Source of the DNA: Molossus alvarezi
Taxonomy: Eukaryota; Chordata; Mammalia; Chiroptera; Molossidae
Length of the DNA stretch: 64,000 nucleotides
NCBI GenBank assembly: GCA_037176705.1
Contig: CM073886.1
Span: forward strand, 15,150,501 to 15,214,500
Direction: 5' to 3'
Shown here: positions 44,700-57,210 of the stretch, one piece after another
How positions within the stretch are numbered: the first letter of the stretch is position 1
How the letters are laid out: every line of letters begins with the position of its first letter
The notes under the pieces: model-generated
Databases searched by the model: none
What the model was told of the DNA's origin: nothing
Seen by the model: only the letters and a program-made list of their open reading frames with translations
Position numbers and translations under genes: made by a program

Positions 44700-45000
44700 T
44701 CTGCCAACAACCTGAATAAATATAGAAGTGGATTCTTTCCTGGTTGACCTGAGATACCTTGACTTCAGCCACCTGAGACCTCAAGCTAAGGCCCAGTCAG
44801 ACTATGCTGAACATCTGTCCAACAGAAACTGTGAGATAATAAATGTGTATTGTTTTGCCCTGGCCAGTTTGGCTCAGCAGTTGGAGTGTCGGCCTGCGGG
44901 CCAGAGAGTCCCGGGTTCGCTTCCCGCTAGGGGCAAGTACAATAAAATAAAAAATAAAATAAAATAAAATGTATTGTTTTAAGCTGCTACAAGAAAAAAG
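44700..45000 (+). mobile_element. MaLR-type LTR end with a short SINE inside
   Basis: Text ending CTGTGAGATAATAAATGTGT and TTGTTTTAAGCTGCTA matches the 3' part of MaLR LTRs; split at 44857-44965. Confidence 0.6.
44857..44965 (+). mobile_element. Short head-only Ves SINE
   Basis: Complete tRNA-like head (GCCCTGGCCAGTTTGGCTCA through GGGTTCGCTTCCCGC and GGGGCAAGTAC), then directly an (AAAAT)n tail; the whole Ves body is missing. TSD AAATGTGTATTGTTTT at 44841-44856 and a near copy at 44966-44980, so it inserted in this form. Confidence 0.93.
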
Positions 45001-45259
45001 ACAGAAAACCTAAACATGGCCCTTCACCCACAAAGTCAGCAGACCCCTGGTTATCCCTACTTCCCTCCTCTAGAACAGTCCCAGCCTGTCCATAGTACTG
45101 GCCACATGGAGCTTGGGGGATGGCAGAGAAGTTCCATTTAACAACCACCCTTTTTGGGAGACCAGAGCAGGGCGCGCTCTATCCTAAAAACTATCCCTTT
45201 CCTCTGGACCTGAACTAGTTTCCCTGGAGAGGCTCCTTGGGGTTCCCACCCCAGGCCCT

Positions 45260-45604
45260 GGGGGATTGCAGCCAAGGTTTCCAACTCCCTCCTCCCTTGA
45301 TATATAAAAAGAATGCCGAGAAACATCCGATGTTCCAGAACACTACCCCAGGTGTCCAGGTTGAATCACCCTGGGAGTGGAGACACCCCTTGGTCTCCCT
45401 GCGATTATAGGTACGCAAGTAACCAAATCACATTGTCCTCTCTCTCTAAGGGCTGCCAGCCCCTCACCCATACGTCCCCTAGATAACCCTGCCTGTTAGA
45501 GACACCGGCGCTGACCCCGCCTCAGGAGTCAGCCTGGCAGGCAACTCCCCAACAAAGTTCTCTTGCCTGAACCCAGGTGTGTTCCTCCTTCAGCCGACCT
45601 TTCA
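45260..45604 (+). mobile_element. ERV2 5' LTR (start uncertain)
   Basis: TTGATATATAAAAAGAATGC supplies a TATA-like box. It ends CTTTCA just before the primer site. The 3' copy has AATAAAG where this one reads ACAAAG, so this poly(A) signal is mutated. Confidence 0.75.
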
Positions 45605-46047
45605 TCTTGGTGCCGAAACCGGGAGGGGTGCCTGCCAGGACCTGCTGGATCGCCCTTTTCTCCCTTTACTCTCCCCCTGGGCTTGATCCGCCTCCTGGCT
45701 GCCCCTCCTGGACCTGCCCAGAGGACGCCCTCTCTCCAGGGTTCTCCACCCCTGCCACTGCCGACTATACAAACACCACCGGCCTGATTTCTCCTCCTAC
45801 GGATGAGTAATGGGGTCTCCTAGTCCAGGTCTCCCGTCTCTCTGTCAGCTTCCGTCCTCGAAAGTCCTAGTGCTAGGCCAGCAAGACCCTCTCCACCTTC
45901 GGGTCCTGATCCTCACTAATTCAGGGGGATGCTCAATTTGTGAGTGATCCTTCTCACTGGAGACTGGCCAGGGGAACAGGGACGCCCCTTCCCTTTGCCC
46001 TTCTCCTCCTAGGGACCCTCACCCTTTATAGCCTCCAACTCCACGTC

Positions 46048-47640
46048 ATGGGAACCTCGCGGTCTTTTCCTCCGAAGGACACTCCGTTGGGATGTCTCCT
46101 TCAGAATATTGAGTCTCTCGGTTTTCAAGATGTAGTCAAACCCAAGAAACTAATCTTTTATTGCAATACTGCTTGGCCCCAGTACCAGGTAGACAATGGG
46201 TCTCAATGGCCTGAAAATGGCATTTTTTACTTTAACACACTTCAAGATCTTGATAACTTCTGTCAACACAATGGCAAATGGCTGGAAATCCCCTACGTTC
46301 CGGCCTTCTTTACCCTCCAATCTCGCCCTTCTCTCTGTCAGTCCTGCTCTATATATCAAATTCTTCTAGCACACTCCAAACCTCCTCCAGCTGACTCTGA
46401 ACCTCCCCCCTTTGATCCTGCCGACCACAGTGTCCCACCATCATCCCTGTATACTCCTCCTCCCTATGCCCCTCCTCAAGACCCCCACCCCGAGACGTCT
46501 CCCTGCCATCTGGGGACCATTCCAGCTCAGAGTCAGATCCTGACTCCCCAGGTCTCCCTTCTCCCCCTCATACTCGCTCACACACAGGATGGGAGGGAGG
46601 GGCCCCTCGGGACCCTTCGGCACCTCTCCTCCCACTCCAAGAAGTAGCAGGTGCTGAGGGGACTGTTAGGCTCCACGTCCCACTCTCCCTCTCAGACCTG
46701 TCCCAAATAGAGAAGAGACTAGCTTCTTTCTCCACCGACCCAGACACTTATTTGAAGGAGGTTAGATACCTAACCCAGTCATATGACCTCACCTGGCATG
46801 ACTGTCTATTATCCTCTCTTCTTCCTTACTACCTGAAGAGAAAGAGCGGGTCTGGCTGCGCAGGCACACGTGGACGACCTCTGTAGGGCAGACCACCAAA
46901 AACCTGTGGGAGCGGCAACTGTTCCCGGGAAGACCCCAATTGGGACTATTAGGTTGGTAAACCTGGCAGAGACCTCCGTAACCACATGGTCACCTGCCTA
47001 ATAATCAGACTCCAGAAGGCCGCTCACAAAGCAGTTAACTATGAAAAACTCCGAGAAATTTCACAAAGGGCAGATGAAAATCCAGCCCGATTCTTGGCCC
47101 GCCCAACAGAGGCACTCCTAAAATATACTAAAATCGACCCCAACTCCGTCGAGGGGGCTATAGTTCTTAACACTTATTTTATCTCCCAGTCAGCCCCTGA
47201 TATTCGGAAAAAAACTTAAAAGAACAGAAGAGGGCCCTCAAACCCCTCAACGAGATCTCCTTAGTATGGCTTTTAAAGTCTGTAATAACCAAGAGGAACA
47301 GACAAAGGCAGAAAAGGCCCGAAGAGATCAGACAAAATATCAGCTGCTTGCGGCTGTCCTGAAAGGCTCCCACGAGAGAAGCGTCCCCCAAAGGGGGTCT
47401 CATAAGACTCCACCAGGGCCCCACTTCGGATGTGGAAGGGAAGGTCATTGGGCAAAAGTCTATTCAGCTCCACGGTCCCCGCCAGGGCCATGCCCTCGCT
47501 GTGGGAAAAGGAGACATTGGAAGGTTGACTGCCCCCTTTCCCCTCAAAGGGAGGGTTCAGCCCCTTCAACCCTTACCCCAGCTACCCCTGACCTAACCTC
47601 GCCCAGCCTGCTGGGACTTGCCACTGAGGACTGAAGGTGT
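46048..47640 (+). pseudogene. ERV2 gag remnant
   Basis: Begins with a myristoylation-type MGTSRSFPPKDTPLGCLL at 46048; the open frame continues about 200 residues through matrix and a proline-rich PPPYAPP late-domain-like stretch. Capsid pieces follow at 46680-46890 and 46950-47220 (major homology region NPARFLARPTEAL). Nucleocapsid at 47430-47560 has one intact zinc knuckle (CPRCGKRRHWKVDC) and one that has lost Cys residues. At least two frameshifts and several stops. Confidence 0.85.
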
Positions 47641-50600
47641 CCAGGGCCATCGGCCCCATCTCACATCACCGTCGAAGAGCCTAGGGTAACCATCCAAATA
47701 GCAGGTAAGTCGCTTTCATTTCTTACAGTCACTGGAGCCACTTACTCTGCCTTATTGAATATTCAGGTCCTGTTCATTCCTCTAAAATCTCTGTTGTGGA
47801 AGTTGATGGTTTTGTCTCTTCCCCGCTCGCCACAGATCCTTTGCTTTGTCTTATACATAATGTCTCCTTTACACACTCTTTTATTCTCCTGCCCAGGTGC
47901 CCTACACCTATTCTAGGCCGAGACCTACTCTTCCAATTTAGGACCTCCCTCTCCTTCCACCTCCCGACCTCGAAGTCTGCTTTGTTGCTTGTCCTCAGCC
48001 AGCCTGACTTGCCTACCTCTGTTAAAGACCTACCCTTGCCTTCAGATATAGTGAACCCCGAGGTGTGGGACACCTCCCTACCAACAGTAGCTTCTCCTCA
48101 TACCCCTGTGCAAATCAGCTCCAGGAACCATTCCAGTTCCCCAACCAGCCTCAATGTCCCAAATCCCTCATGCATCAGAAAGGCTTAAAACCCATTATTA
48201 AGAAACTCTTAAGTTGAGGCCTCCTTCGACCTACCCATTCCCCTTATAATACTCCCATTTTATCATCAAAAAGCCAAATGGCTTTTATAGATTAGCCCAG
48301 GATCTCCGCATCATTAATGCAGCAGCACTTCCTATTTATCCATAGTACCCAATCCTTATACCCTTCTGTCTCAGATCCCTCCGACGACCATGCATTTCAT
48401 GGTCCTAGACCTTAAGGATGCATTCTTCATTATACCCCTACACCCTGATACTCAGGACTTGTTTGCCTTCACCTGGACTGACCCAGACACTCAATAGTCA
48501 CAACAACTCACATGGACAGTTCTGCCCCAGGGCTGCAGGGATAGCCCCCACTTCTTTGGTCAGGCTCTAGCCTCAGATTTAGCCACCCATGATCCCCTCT
48601 CCCCTAGCACCCTCCTTCAATATGTCGATGATCTTTCTTTCTTTCTTTTTTTTTTATCCTTACCCGATGACATTTTTCCATTTTTAGTTCAGGTAGAGTG
48701 GGAGGGAGAGAGAGAGAGAGAAATATTGACGTGAAAGGGACACATCGAGTAGCTGCCATCCACACGACCCAACCAGGGCCGGGGACAAACTGCAACCGGG
48801 CTACGCGCCCTCAGCGGGAACCGAACCCAGGTCTCTCTGGACCGCAGGCCGACACTCTAACCACTGAGCAAAACTGGCCAGGGTGATGATCTCCTTCTTT
48901 GCAGCCCCTCTTATGAGCTCTCTGTCCAGCATACAACTATTCTAAATTTCTTAGTTAATCATGGACACCAGGTTTCACCTGAAAAGGCCCAGCTTTCAAC
49001 CCCTGAGGCCACATACCTTGGAGTCTCCCTTACTCCAGCAGAAAGGATTACTGCAGACCACCAGTGTGTTATCGCCTCACTTGCCCCACATGCTTCCAAG
49101 TCAGACATACTTCTTAGGCCTGGCAGGTTATCTCCGCCTATGGATCCCAAACTTCAGCCTCCTAGCCAAGCCCCTTTATGAGACAGCAAAAGGAGACTTG
49201 AATGAGCCCCTTGATCTCGCCAAAAACAGCATCCCAGCCTTTAAAACTCTACAAAAGGCCCTTGTGACTGCCCCAGTTCTTGTCCTACTGAATATTACCA
49301 GGCCATTTTCTTATTATATGTCACAGAGAAACAGGGCATCAGCCTGGGAGTCCTGGGGCAACATAAGAGCCTCACTTTCGCCCCGGTAGCCTATCTATCG
49401 AAACAGCTGGGCACCACTGTATGAGGCTGGCCAACCTGTCTCCGTGCTGTAGCTGCAGCAGCCCTTCTTGCCCAGGGAAGCCGAAAGCTCACTTTTTGCC
49501 AACAGACTACCATTCTCTCACCTCATCATCTAAAGGATCTCCTTTCTTATAAGGCCCTGGGACAGCTTCCCCCCTCTAGGGTCCAGCTCTTACACGCTAC
49601 CTTCATTGAATCCCCAGAATTTTCAGTCAATAGTTGCCCCTCACTGAACCCAGCCACACTCCTACCAGACCCAAACAGGATAATTATACACTCCTGCTTA
49701 GAGACTTTGGAAGATTTAACACCTCATTTTAGTCATATCCTAACTGACCCAATAGATAACCCTGAAGACACCTGGTTTATAGATTGTAGCTCTACTACTA
49801 CTCCTGATGGGTCCAAGATCACAGGATATGCCATTGTAACTCTTACAGACATAATTGAAGCCAACCCCCTACCTAGGGGTACCTCCTCCCAGAAGGCAAA
49901 AGGTATAGCCCTCACCCGGGCATTAACATTAGCCCAAGATAGAAGATTAACATCTATACTGACTCCAAATATGCCTATCATATTCCTCACTCCCACGCTG
50001 CCATTTGGCAGGAATGTGGATTCCTCTCTATGAAAGGATCTCCCATCACTGATGTGCCGCTCATCCTGCGCCTATTGAAGGCTGCAGAGCTTCCCCAAAA
50101 GGCCAGTGTAATCCACTGCAGGGGCCATCAGACAGGGGACGATCCCATCTCAAAAGGAAACAACAAGGCAGATACGGAGACCAAACGGGCCGTTCTTTGC
50201 CCTATCCCAGCTGCACAGCTCTTAGCCATTCCTACTATTCAACCTCTCTAACCCCTAATGAAAGGGAAAATCTCCTAAAAGCAGGGACCACCCCACAAGG
50301 GAATTGGCTCCTCATGCAGGGCCAACACATCTTATCTTAAAATCAAGCTCATGATTTTCTGACTATCATACACCAGGCCTTACACATAGGATTTGGGTCT
50401 CTACATCATCTCTTGAAACCACTGTTGATCTGCCCAAACCTACTAGCCCTTCTACAAGAAATAACCAGGTCTTGCCCTATTTGTTCAGTGGTCTCCCCTC
50501 AGGAAGGGCTCCGTACTCCTTCATTCCCCACCCACCAAGCAAGAGGACACATTCCTGGGGAAGACTGGCAGATTGACTTCACCCATATGCCACCAAATAA

Positions 50601-51420
50601 AAGGCTTAAGAATCTTCTAACGCTGGTCAATACCTTCTCAGGATGGGTAGAAGCTTTCTCCACCACCTCTGAAACAGCTGCCGAGGTTACTAGAGTCCTT
50701 ATTTCTGAAATCATCCCACGCTTTGGATTACCCAAATCCCTCCAATCAGATAATGGCCCCACTTCATTTCTAAAATCATCCAGCAAGTAGCAGAGGCTCT
50801 AGGAATCACATGGAAACTTCATATTCCCTATCATCCCCAATCTTCAGGAAAAGTAGAAAAAGTCAACAGTTTTATCAAAACCCAATTAACCAAACTCACC
50901 CTAGAACCACAGCAGCCATGAACTAAACTCCTTCCCATCACTCTTACCCGAATCCGGGTTAGTCCCAGGAGCCCATCCTTTCTCAAACCCTTTGAGCTCA
51001 TGTACAGCCGACCCTACCTTCTTGGCAATTTCCCCAGTCAAACCTCCTCTCTAGAAGACTATATCCCCATCCTTAACCTAGTCAGACAACTACTACGAGA
51101 ACATGCAGACCAAGTCCTTCCAAAACCCCTAGCTGGACCGCCCTCGACCCTAATACTCGTCCCAGCGGACTGGGTCCTCTTAAAAACCCTTGATGGATGG
51201 GCCCCTTCCAGGTTCTCCTCACCACCCCCACAGCCGCAAAACTCCAGGAAAAAGCCCCCTGGTTCCATCTCTCCAGGTGAAAGAAGACAGAAACACTATC
51301 TCTTAACACGTCCACGGCCCCTTCCATTCTACTGGGACCATCGCCTAAGCCTAAGTATTCCTTCTCCCACCTGGGACCCACCAAGGTCAGACTAACCAAA
51401 ATCCCAGAAGAAGATGAGCA
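47641..51420 (+). pseudogene. ERV2 pro-pol remnant
   Basis: Protease has VTGATYS where DTGA is expected, so the active Asp is lost. Its C-terminal ILGRDLL is present at about 47917. Reverse transcriptase runs 48230-49380 with many stops, and a SINE enters right after the catalytic YVDD codons. RNase H at 49770-50033 has FIDCSS in place of DGSS. Integrase at 50345-51395 keeps HH-CC, the first core Asp (DWQIDFTHMP), SDNGP, and a shifted C-terminus. Non-functional. Confidence 0.88.
48642..48884 (-). mobile_element. Ves-type SINE in ERV2 reverse transcriptase
   Basis: Reversed Ves element. TSD GATGATCTTTC / GATGATCTCC at 48627 and 48885; these duplicated bases are part of the YVDD-coding segment. 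Confidence 0.95.
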
Positions 51421-51429
51421 ACCTGAGCC

Positions 51430-53337
51430 GTGAGTAACCATGATTTTCCTTTGGCAACAACAAGAACAAACATTCCAATTTATTCTGCTCTTTCTTATCT
51501 CCCTATCCCTAGGGGACATTTTGCTCCCATATCCTCTCTTCTAGAATCCTCACATCTAGCCCTGGCCGGTTTGGCTCAGCGGTTAGAGCGTCGGCCTACG
51601 GTCCGGAGAGACCGGGTTCGGTTCCCGCTAAGGGCACGTACTTCGGTTGCAGTTTGTCCCGACCCTGGTTGGTCGTGCGGATGGCAGCCACTCGATGTGT
51701 CCCTTCACGTCGATGTTTCTCATTCTCTCTCCCTTCCTCTCTCTCCCTCCCACTCTATCTGTACAAAAAATGGAAAAATATCCTCAGGTGAGGATAAAAA
51801 AATAATAATAATAAATAAATAGAATTCTCACATCTAGAATGCTCCCTTAATCTTACTCAAAATCTTCTAATTAAGGCTAATTCCTCTTGTGCAGCCAACT
51901 GCTGAATGTGTCCTCCTCAGCCTACTTTGCTCTATCTATTCCGAGTAGTGTGACACCTATCTTCTTCCGACCAATCTAATATATAAAGTTTAGAAGGGGG
52001 CCACCTTCTTCGAGAGAGCTGATACTCTCTAGGAGATTATCCCACCTCAGCTGCCAGCCGAGCAAACAGGTTATATCATACCTACTATTCACATCTTGAG
52101 GAATTAAAACCTTCAACCCTCGCTGCCCAAGGGCCAGTCACTCTTAATACCCCTCTCCTTTCACTGGTCCCAAGGCACTGTCCCAGTAGGCCATCTTCCC
52201 TCTAAACTCTGCAACACCACAGTAAACATTCAATTTCCCCAGAACCATCAAAACAGCCAGGTCAATTATCAGGTACCTCCAGAAGCAAACGGATTATTTA
52301 CTTATCCCGTTTGCTTCACGGAACCCCCTATTCTTACTTCCTCACAGCACAAGTGCTCTTATCCCACTAGCCGACTCCACCCTTGGCTCACTACTTCCTC
52401 CTTAAAATTGCTATGCTCGAAACAATCCTCTACTCATATCCCACCCCCCTTGTCGGGGCTGCACTTTCCTCTACCCTGACTGCCTGGAGCTCAGAGATGG
52501 TAGGACGGAGCCGGCCCCTCCATCTATTCTTTCTTTATCTCCCAGCCTGCATCACCCAATCGGGAGCTTTCTTTTTGTGTGGAGCTAACACCTATATGTG
52601 CCTCCCAACTTGTAACCTGGTTTATCTCACCCCAAACATCAACCTAGTTCCACCCATAAGCCTTTTCTAGTTCCTAGTACTCTACTGGTCAAGCAAAAGA
52701 GCAAACGAGCAGTACAGATAATTCCTCTCCTAGCTGCCCTAGGAATCACTATAGCAGTGGGCCAGGCGGTGGGGGGACCAGGCACCTCCCTGTCTTACGT
52801 TCACTCTCTCTCTGAAGACCTCCAGAACTCCCTAGAAGAAATTGCCTCCACTCTAGTGAGACTCCAAGATCAACCCAACTCCCTGGCCCCTGTCACACTA
52901 CAAAATCTCCGAGGCCTGGACCTCCTAATGGCAGAAAAAGGGGGTATCTGTATCTTTCTAGACTCTAGACTCTAGAATTTAGAACAGTGTTGCTTTAACT
53001 CAACCAGTCAGGGCTGGTTACAGATGCAGTAACACAATTAAAGGAACGGGCTCAACGAATCCGTGAAAGACAGGAGGGGTCTTGGAATCAATGGCTCTGC
53101 ACAAACTGGGTGTCTTGGCTGTTACCATTTATTGGTCTGCTCACCCTCATTTTTGTCGTTTTAGTATTTGGACCCTGTCTCCTGCACCTGTTTTCTAACT
53201 TCCTCCAGGATCGCTTAAAAGCCTTTACTAACCGAACGGTCCAAGAACTCCTGTTGATCCAAGCCAGCTATCAAAGCGTCCCTACTTCACCACTGCCACC
53301 TGTGCCCAGTCCACCCTCCAGCCGCCCCCTCTCTTAA
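51430..53337 (+). pseudogene. ERV2 env remnant
   Basis: Signal-peptide-like start at 51430, SINE at 51559-51820, decayed SU to about 52680. Then TM: a KSKR furin-like site, a hydrophobic fusion-peptide-like stretch, heptad region at 52800-52950, a stop near 52973, then a frame with a membrane span (WVSWLLPFIGLLTLIFVVLV) and a cytoplasmic tail ending at 53337. Several stops separate the parts. Confidence 0.82.
51559..51820 (+). mobile_element. Ves-type SINE in ERV2 env
   Basis: CCCTGGCCGGTTTGGCTCAG to TCCTCAGGTGAGGAT. TSD AGAATCCTCACATCTA at 51543-51558 versus AGAATTCTCACATCTA at 51821-51836. Confidence 0.96.
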
Positions 53338-53424
53338 CTCGCCGCCCCTTGCCAGCAAGAAGCAGCTACAGAAGAATGATCTCCGCCCCTCAACCATATA
53401 ACAAAAGGCTGGAATGATTGGGTT

Positions 53425-53773
53425 GCAGCCAGTCTCCAACTTCCTTCTCCCTTGATATATGAAAAGAACTCTGAGAAACAGGATGTTCCAGAACACTACC
53501 CCAAGTGTCCAGGTTGAATCACCCAAGGAGTGGAGACACCTCCCCCCCCCCCCCCCCGTCTCCTTGCGGTTATACCTACACAAGTAGCCAAATCACATTG
53601 TCCTCTCTCTCTAAGGGCTGCCAGCCCCTCACCCATAGGTCCCCTAGATAACCCTGCCTGTTAGAGATACCGGCGCTGACCCCGCCTCAGGAGTCAGCCT
53701 GGCAGGCAACTCCCCAATAAAGTTCTCTTGTCTGAACCCAGGTGTGTTCCTCCTTCGGCCAGCTGACCTTTCA
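53425..53773 (+). mobile_element. ERV2 3' LTR
   Basis: Homologous to 45263-45604; keeps AATAAAG. Contains a 16-base C-run at 53542-53557 absent from the 5' copy. Confidence 0.8.
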
Positions 53774-55255
53774 CCGGAACTCCCTGTTAGAAGGAGGCAG
53801 AAGCGGCCTAGGGTCTCACAGCACAGCTCTGAGAGAACTTTTGGGAGTTTTGCTGCCAATTCAGCCATCTTGTTCCCAGCTCCAGGTTGGCAGGGTTTGG
53901 AGCCCAGAGGAGGGTCTGTCTGGGCCCAGACTCCAGGGAGCACTTCTTGGGGTGGGAGTTGGAGGATCAAAGAGGGAATGACAGAAGAAGCTCGAAAGCA
54001 CACGAGATGGGTGTTCACAGAGCCATGAGTATGGTTATAACAAATGCACGTGCACAAACATGCGCTCATACCCGGATGCACCCTAAACACACACACTTGC
54101 CCACTGGCCCTATGCACAGGAGCTTGCACATGCCCCACACATCCCTACTCTCGTGCACACCTTTGTAGGAGGCCCAGGTCCAGGAGGAGACCGCCCCTTC
54201 TTCTACCCTGGCCCAGAGCTGGCCCTGAGGCTGAGGAAGATTCAACACAGGCCCTTTGTCCCTATGGATCAGGGCTCCCCACCAGGGGATTTACTGGGCA
54301 TTTACAAGGCCATAATCCCCTCCGTGGGCGTGCCCCAGATTCATTCTGTCAGGAGCCCAGAACAATGGGGCCTTCTCCCAGCAGAGCAAGCCCTGGCCTG
54401 GTTGGCTTGTTTTTGTTTTTGGAGGGATGGGTCAGAGCTGGCTCCCCTGGTCTCCCTGTCTTCTGGGTGTGAGGCTTGGGCAGCTTGAGGCATAGCAGCC
54501 AAGAGGAGCTCCATCCCCTACCTGATCAGCTGATCCAGCCTCCTTACCACTCTATGCAGGAAGTCCCCAACTCCCCTTTGAGGCTGGAACCTGTGTCCTT
54601 GGCTTGGATCTTGGGTCTCAGGGATAAGCCTGGCCTAGGCAAAGGTAGGGGAGCTGGTTCCTCTCCTCCATGTGGCCTCATCTGATCCCTGGGACCACAG
54701 GAATCAGAGGAAAGAGCCTGCTGGGGAGGGGAGGATGAATGACTTGAGTAGTCTTTGTGGTTTGTCCTAGAGTAGTAGCTGCCGCCAAGCTGGAAGGCCC
54801 ACCCTAAGGGGGAGATTCAGTTCTGCATTTCTAAACCTCTCATTTACTCACTCAATCAAATTCTTTATTGGATGCTGAGCAATAAGCTAAGAATTTATCT
54901 GAACTCCCCCTCCCTTCCCAAATTCATTACTTTTCTTGGAAAACTGAGACACCCAACCACACATTTTGTCCAGTCCTTTATGTAATTAAAATTCCATTAG
55001 TGTCAGTGTTGAAAATAAAATTAACTTCTATCCAAGTGTCAAGCTGAGGATATCCAGGTTCCGATTCCCCAAGGCTGCCCTGGCACGTGCATTTGTTACC
55101 AGCTTGGGCTGCTGTAACAAATACTATAAAATACTATAACCTGGAGGGCTTAAAGGACAGACTGTACACCACCCCCACCTCCAGCTCCACGGAGGCCCCC
55201 AACCCCATCTGCCTCCATCCTTTGAGAGGCTCCACCATACCCCTTTGTTTTTTGT
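53774..55255. other. Unique intergenic sequence
   Basis: No gene recognised. Around 55095-55145 the text CTTGGGCTGCTGTAACAAAT resembles a common old mammalian repeat that I cannot name with certainty. Confidence 0.4.
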
Positions 55256-55261
55256 TTGTTT

Positions 55262-55842
55262 GTTTTAATGTTGTTATTGACTTTTTAGAGAGAGAGACAG
55301 AAACATCAATGTCAGAGAAAAATATGGATTGGCTGCTTCCTGCACACACACACACCAGCCCCCCCCCTCCCCCGGGATCGAGCCTGCAACCCGGGCTTGT
55401 GCCCAAATGGGGAATCAAACCAGGACCACCAGGACCTCTCTGTTGTAGACCAATGAGACAGACCAGACTCAGACTCCGAACTGGGTTCAAATTAAGAGAG
55501 CTTTATTAGCCGCACGGAGACTGTCCCATCCTGCGCAGAGGAGAGAACAGCCCCGAGCTCAGGGGGTGGGTTGCTTATATAGTTGTCTTAGCCCCTGTTA
55601 AGGAATTTGGGCTAAGGGTTTACGAGCAGGCAAGCACGTACAGAAGCAGATATTTGCAGTTAGCTGTTATGCCTGAGGGAGCAAGCAGTTTCTGTGTACA
55701 CAAAGCAATGGTTATCTATACAACGCAGTGGTTATCTATTAGCAGCTAGTTCTTGCCATTCCCTTAAAATCCAGGGGGCAAGGTCATGTGTTTGTCCTTT
55801 ACAAGTCCAGCAGACAACACTCCGTCCATTGAGCCACGTTGG
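55262..55842 (-). mobile_element. Older Ves-related SINE split by a solo LTR
   Basis: 55262-55440 (GA tract, GGGATCGAGCCTGCAACCC) continues at 55804-55842 (AGTCCAGCAGACAACACTCC to GAGCCACG). The LTR sits between without a clear duplication. Confidence 0.85.
55441..55803 (-). mobile_element. Solo LTR of the ERV3 family
   Basis: Minus-strand TGTAAAGGAC...GGTCTACAACA, closely matching the ERV3 5' LTR (GAGCTCGGGGCTG, GGCTAATAAAGCTCTCTTAA). TATA-like AACTATATAAGCAACCC present. No obvious TSD. Confidence 0.9.
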
Positions 55843-56146
55843 TGGAGTGAGAATTATTTCCTTTGTAAATATCTTTTTGTTGTTTTCTAGAGTTTGGAAG
55901 TGTCTTAGAGAAACACGCATGTGGGCTCAGGCCTTCATCCTGACCCAAACCCTAGCCATCCTTCTATCTGCCTGTCCTTGTATCTGCCTTTCCAAACAGA
56001 TTTCTGTTCAAACAAAACTATGGTTATTTTCAGATGATAGGATTTAGGACATTGTTTAATTCTTTTTTTGTATTGCTTCAATTTTTTTATAAGGCTGTAC
56101 CAATTTTATAAAAACAAAGTAATTACTTTTTAAAAAACTGAGATGC

Positions 56147-56376
56147 TTTTTTTTTTTTATCCTCACCAGAGGACATTTTTGCATTGATCTTCAGACAGAG
56201 TTAGAGTGAGAGAGAGAGAAGCATCGACATGAAAGAGACACATCGACTGGTTGCCACCCACATGACCCCAAATGGGGACAAACCGCAACCAAGGTACATG
56301 CCCCTAGCAGGAACTGAACCCGGGTCTCTCTGGACCGCAGGCCTATGCTCTCACCACTGAGCCAAACCGGCCAGGG
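56147..56376 (-). mobile_element. Ves-type SINE
   Basis: Poly-T, ATCCTCACCAGAGGACA to GAGCCAAACCGGCCAGGG. TSD CTGAGATG versus TTGAGATG. Confidence 0.93.
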
Positions 56377-56616
56377 TTGAGATGTATTTTTTAACCTACA
56401 ATTTCACAAAGGATAAAAAGTAGAAATCCTCAGTGTGAGGAACACTTTGGGAAACGGGTCCCTCTTACTTTGCTGGGAGTTGTACTAAGGAGCTTCTCAT
56501 GGTTTAAAAACCTTAAAAACATGAAGTCTATTTGACTAGAGCATTACACCCATAGAAAAGTTATCCTAAGGAATGATTAGGAAGCTATACAGATTTTATG
56601 GAGGCATTGTTGTTTG

Positions 56617-57018
56617 TTTGTTTGTTAACCTTCATCTGAGGATATTTTTCCATTGATTTTTTTTCTTTATTGATTTTTAGAAAGAGAGGAAGGGAGAGGG
56701 AGAGAGAGAAGAAACATGGATGAAAGAGAACATTGATAGGCCACCTCCTGCATGACCCTCACTGGGGATCGGGCCCACAACCTGGGCATGTGCCCTGACC
56801 AGGAATCGAACTGGTGACCTCTGGGTGCATGGGGCAATGCTCAACCACAGAGCCACACTAGTCGGGCTCCATTGATTTTTAGAAAGAGTGAAAGGGAGGG
56901 AGGGAGAGAAAAGTATCGATTGACTGCCTCCTGCAAGAGTCCAGGAGCCAGGGGTCAAACCTGAGATTCTTCAGTCCTCAAGCCAATGCTCTAACCACTG
57001 AGCCAAACCGGCCAGGGC
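56617..57018 (-). mobile_element. Ves-type SINE containing a second SINE
   Basis: Outer element from TTCATCTGAGGATATTTTTC to GAGCCAAACCGGCCAGGGC, interrupted at 56662-56868. Confidence 0.92.
56662..56868 (-). mobile_element. Older-type Ves SINE nested in a Ves SINE
   Basis: TTATTGATTTTTAGAAAGAG tract and reversed head AGAGCCACACTAGTCGGGC. Perfect TSD CCATTGATTTTT at 56650-56661 and 56869-56880. The nested copy is of the type lacking the terminal TCCTCA box, so that subfamily was active after the outer element. Confidence 0.95.
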
Positions 57019-57210
57019 TAGAGGTCAACAACCCAAATGTCCAACACCAAAAGGGTTATAAGTTTGGTTCCAGTGTTTTTTTATTTTCAAAAGTTTCCTT
57101 GTATACTCCTTTCTAACCGGAACACATTAATTTTATAATCATTGAAAAGCTATTTTTACTTTTCCAAGAAGTCTGGTTCTGAAATTACAGAACTATTTCT
57201 CCTGTTATTT

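Larger units (their letters stand above)
45260..53773 (+). mobile_element. ERV2: ERV-9/W-like provirus with gag, pol and env
   Basis: LTRs end at 45604 and 53773, and share GGGCTGCCAGCCCCTCACCC and AACCCAGGTGTGTTCCTCCT. The primer site TTGGTGCCGAAACCGGGAGG at 45608 matches a tRNA-Arg type, as in ERV-9/ERV-W relatives. gag, pro-pol and env follow in normal order and near normal length, all with stops and frameshifts. Two Ves SINEs (48642-48884, 51559-51820) arrived later. The outer LTR start is unclear: 5' and 3' copies align only from about 45263 / 53425, and no TSD was found. Confidence 0.88.

Noticed and set aside
45940..46047. Upstream in-frame extension of the ERV2 gag frame
   Set aside because: The myristoylation-type MG start at 46048 is the natural Gag start; the extension lies in leader sequence with no clear function.
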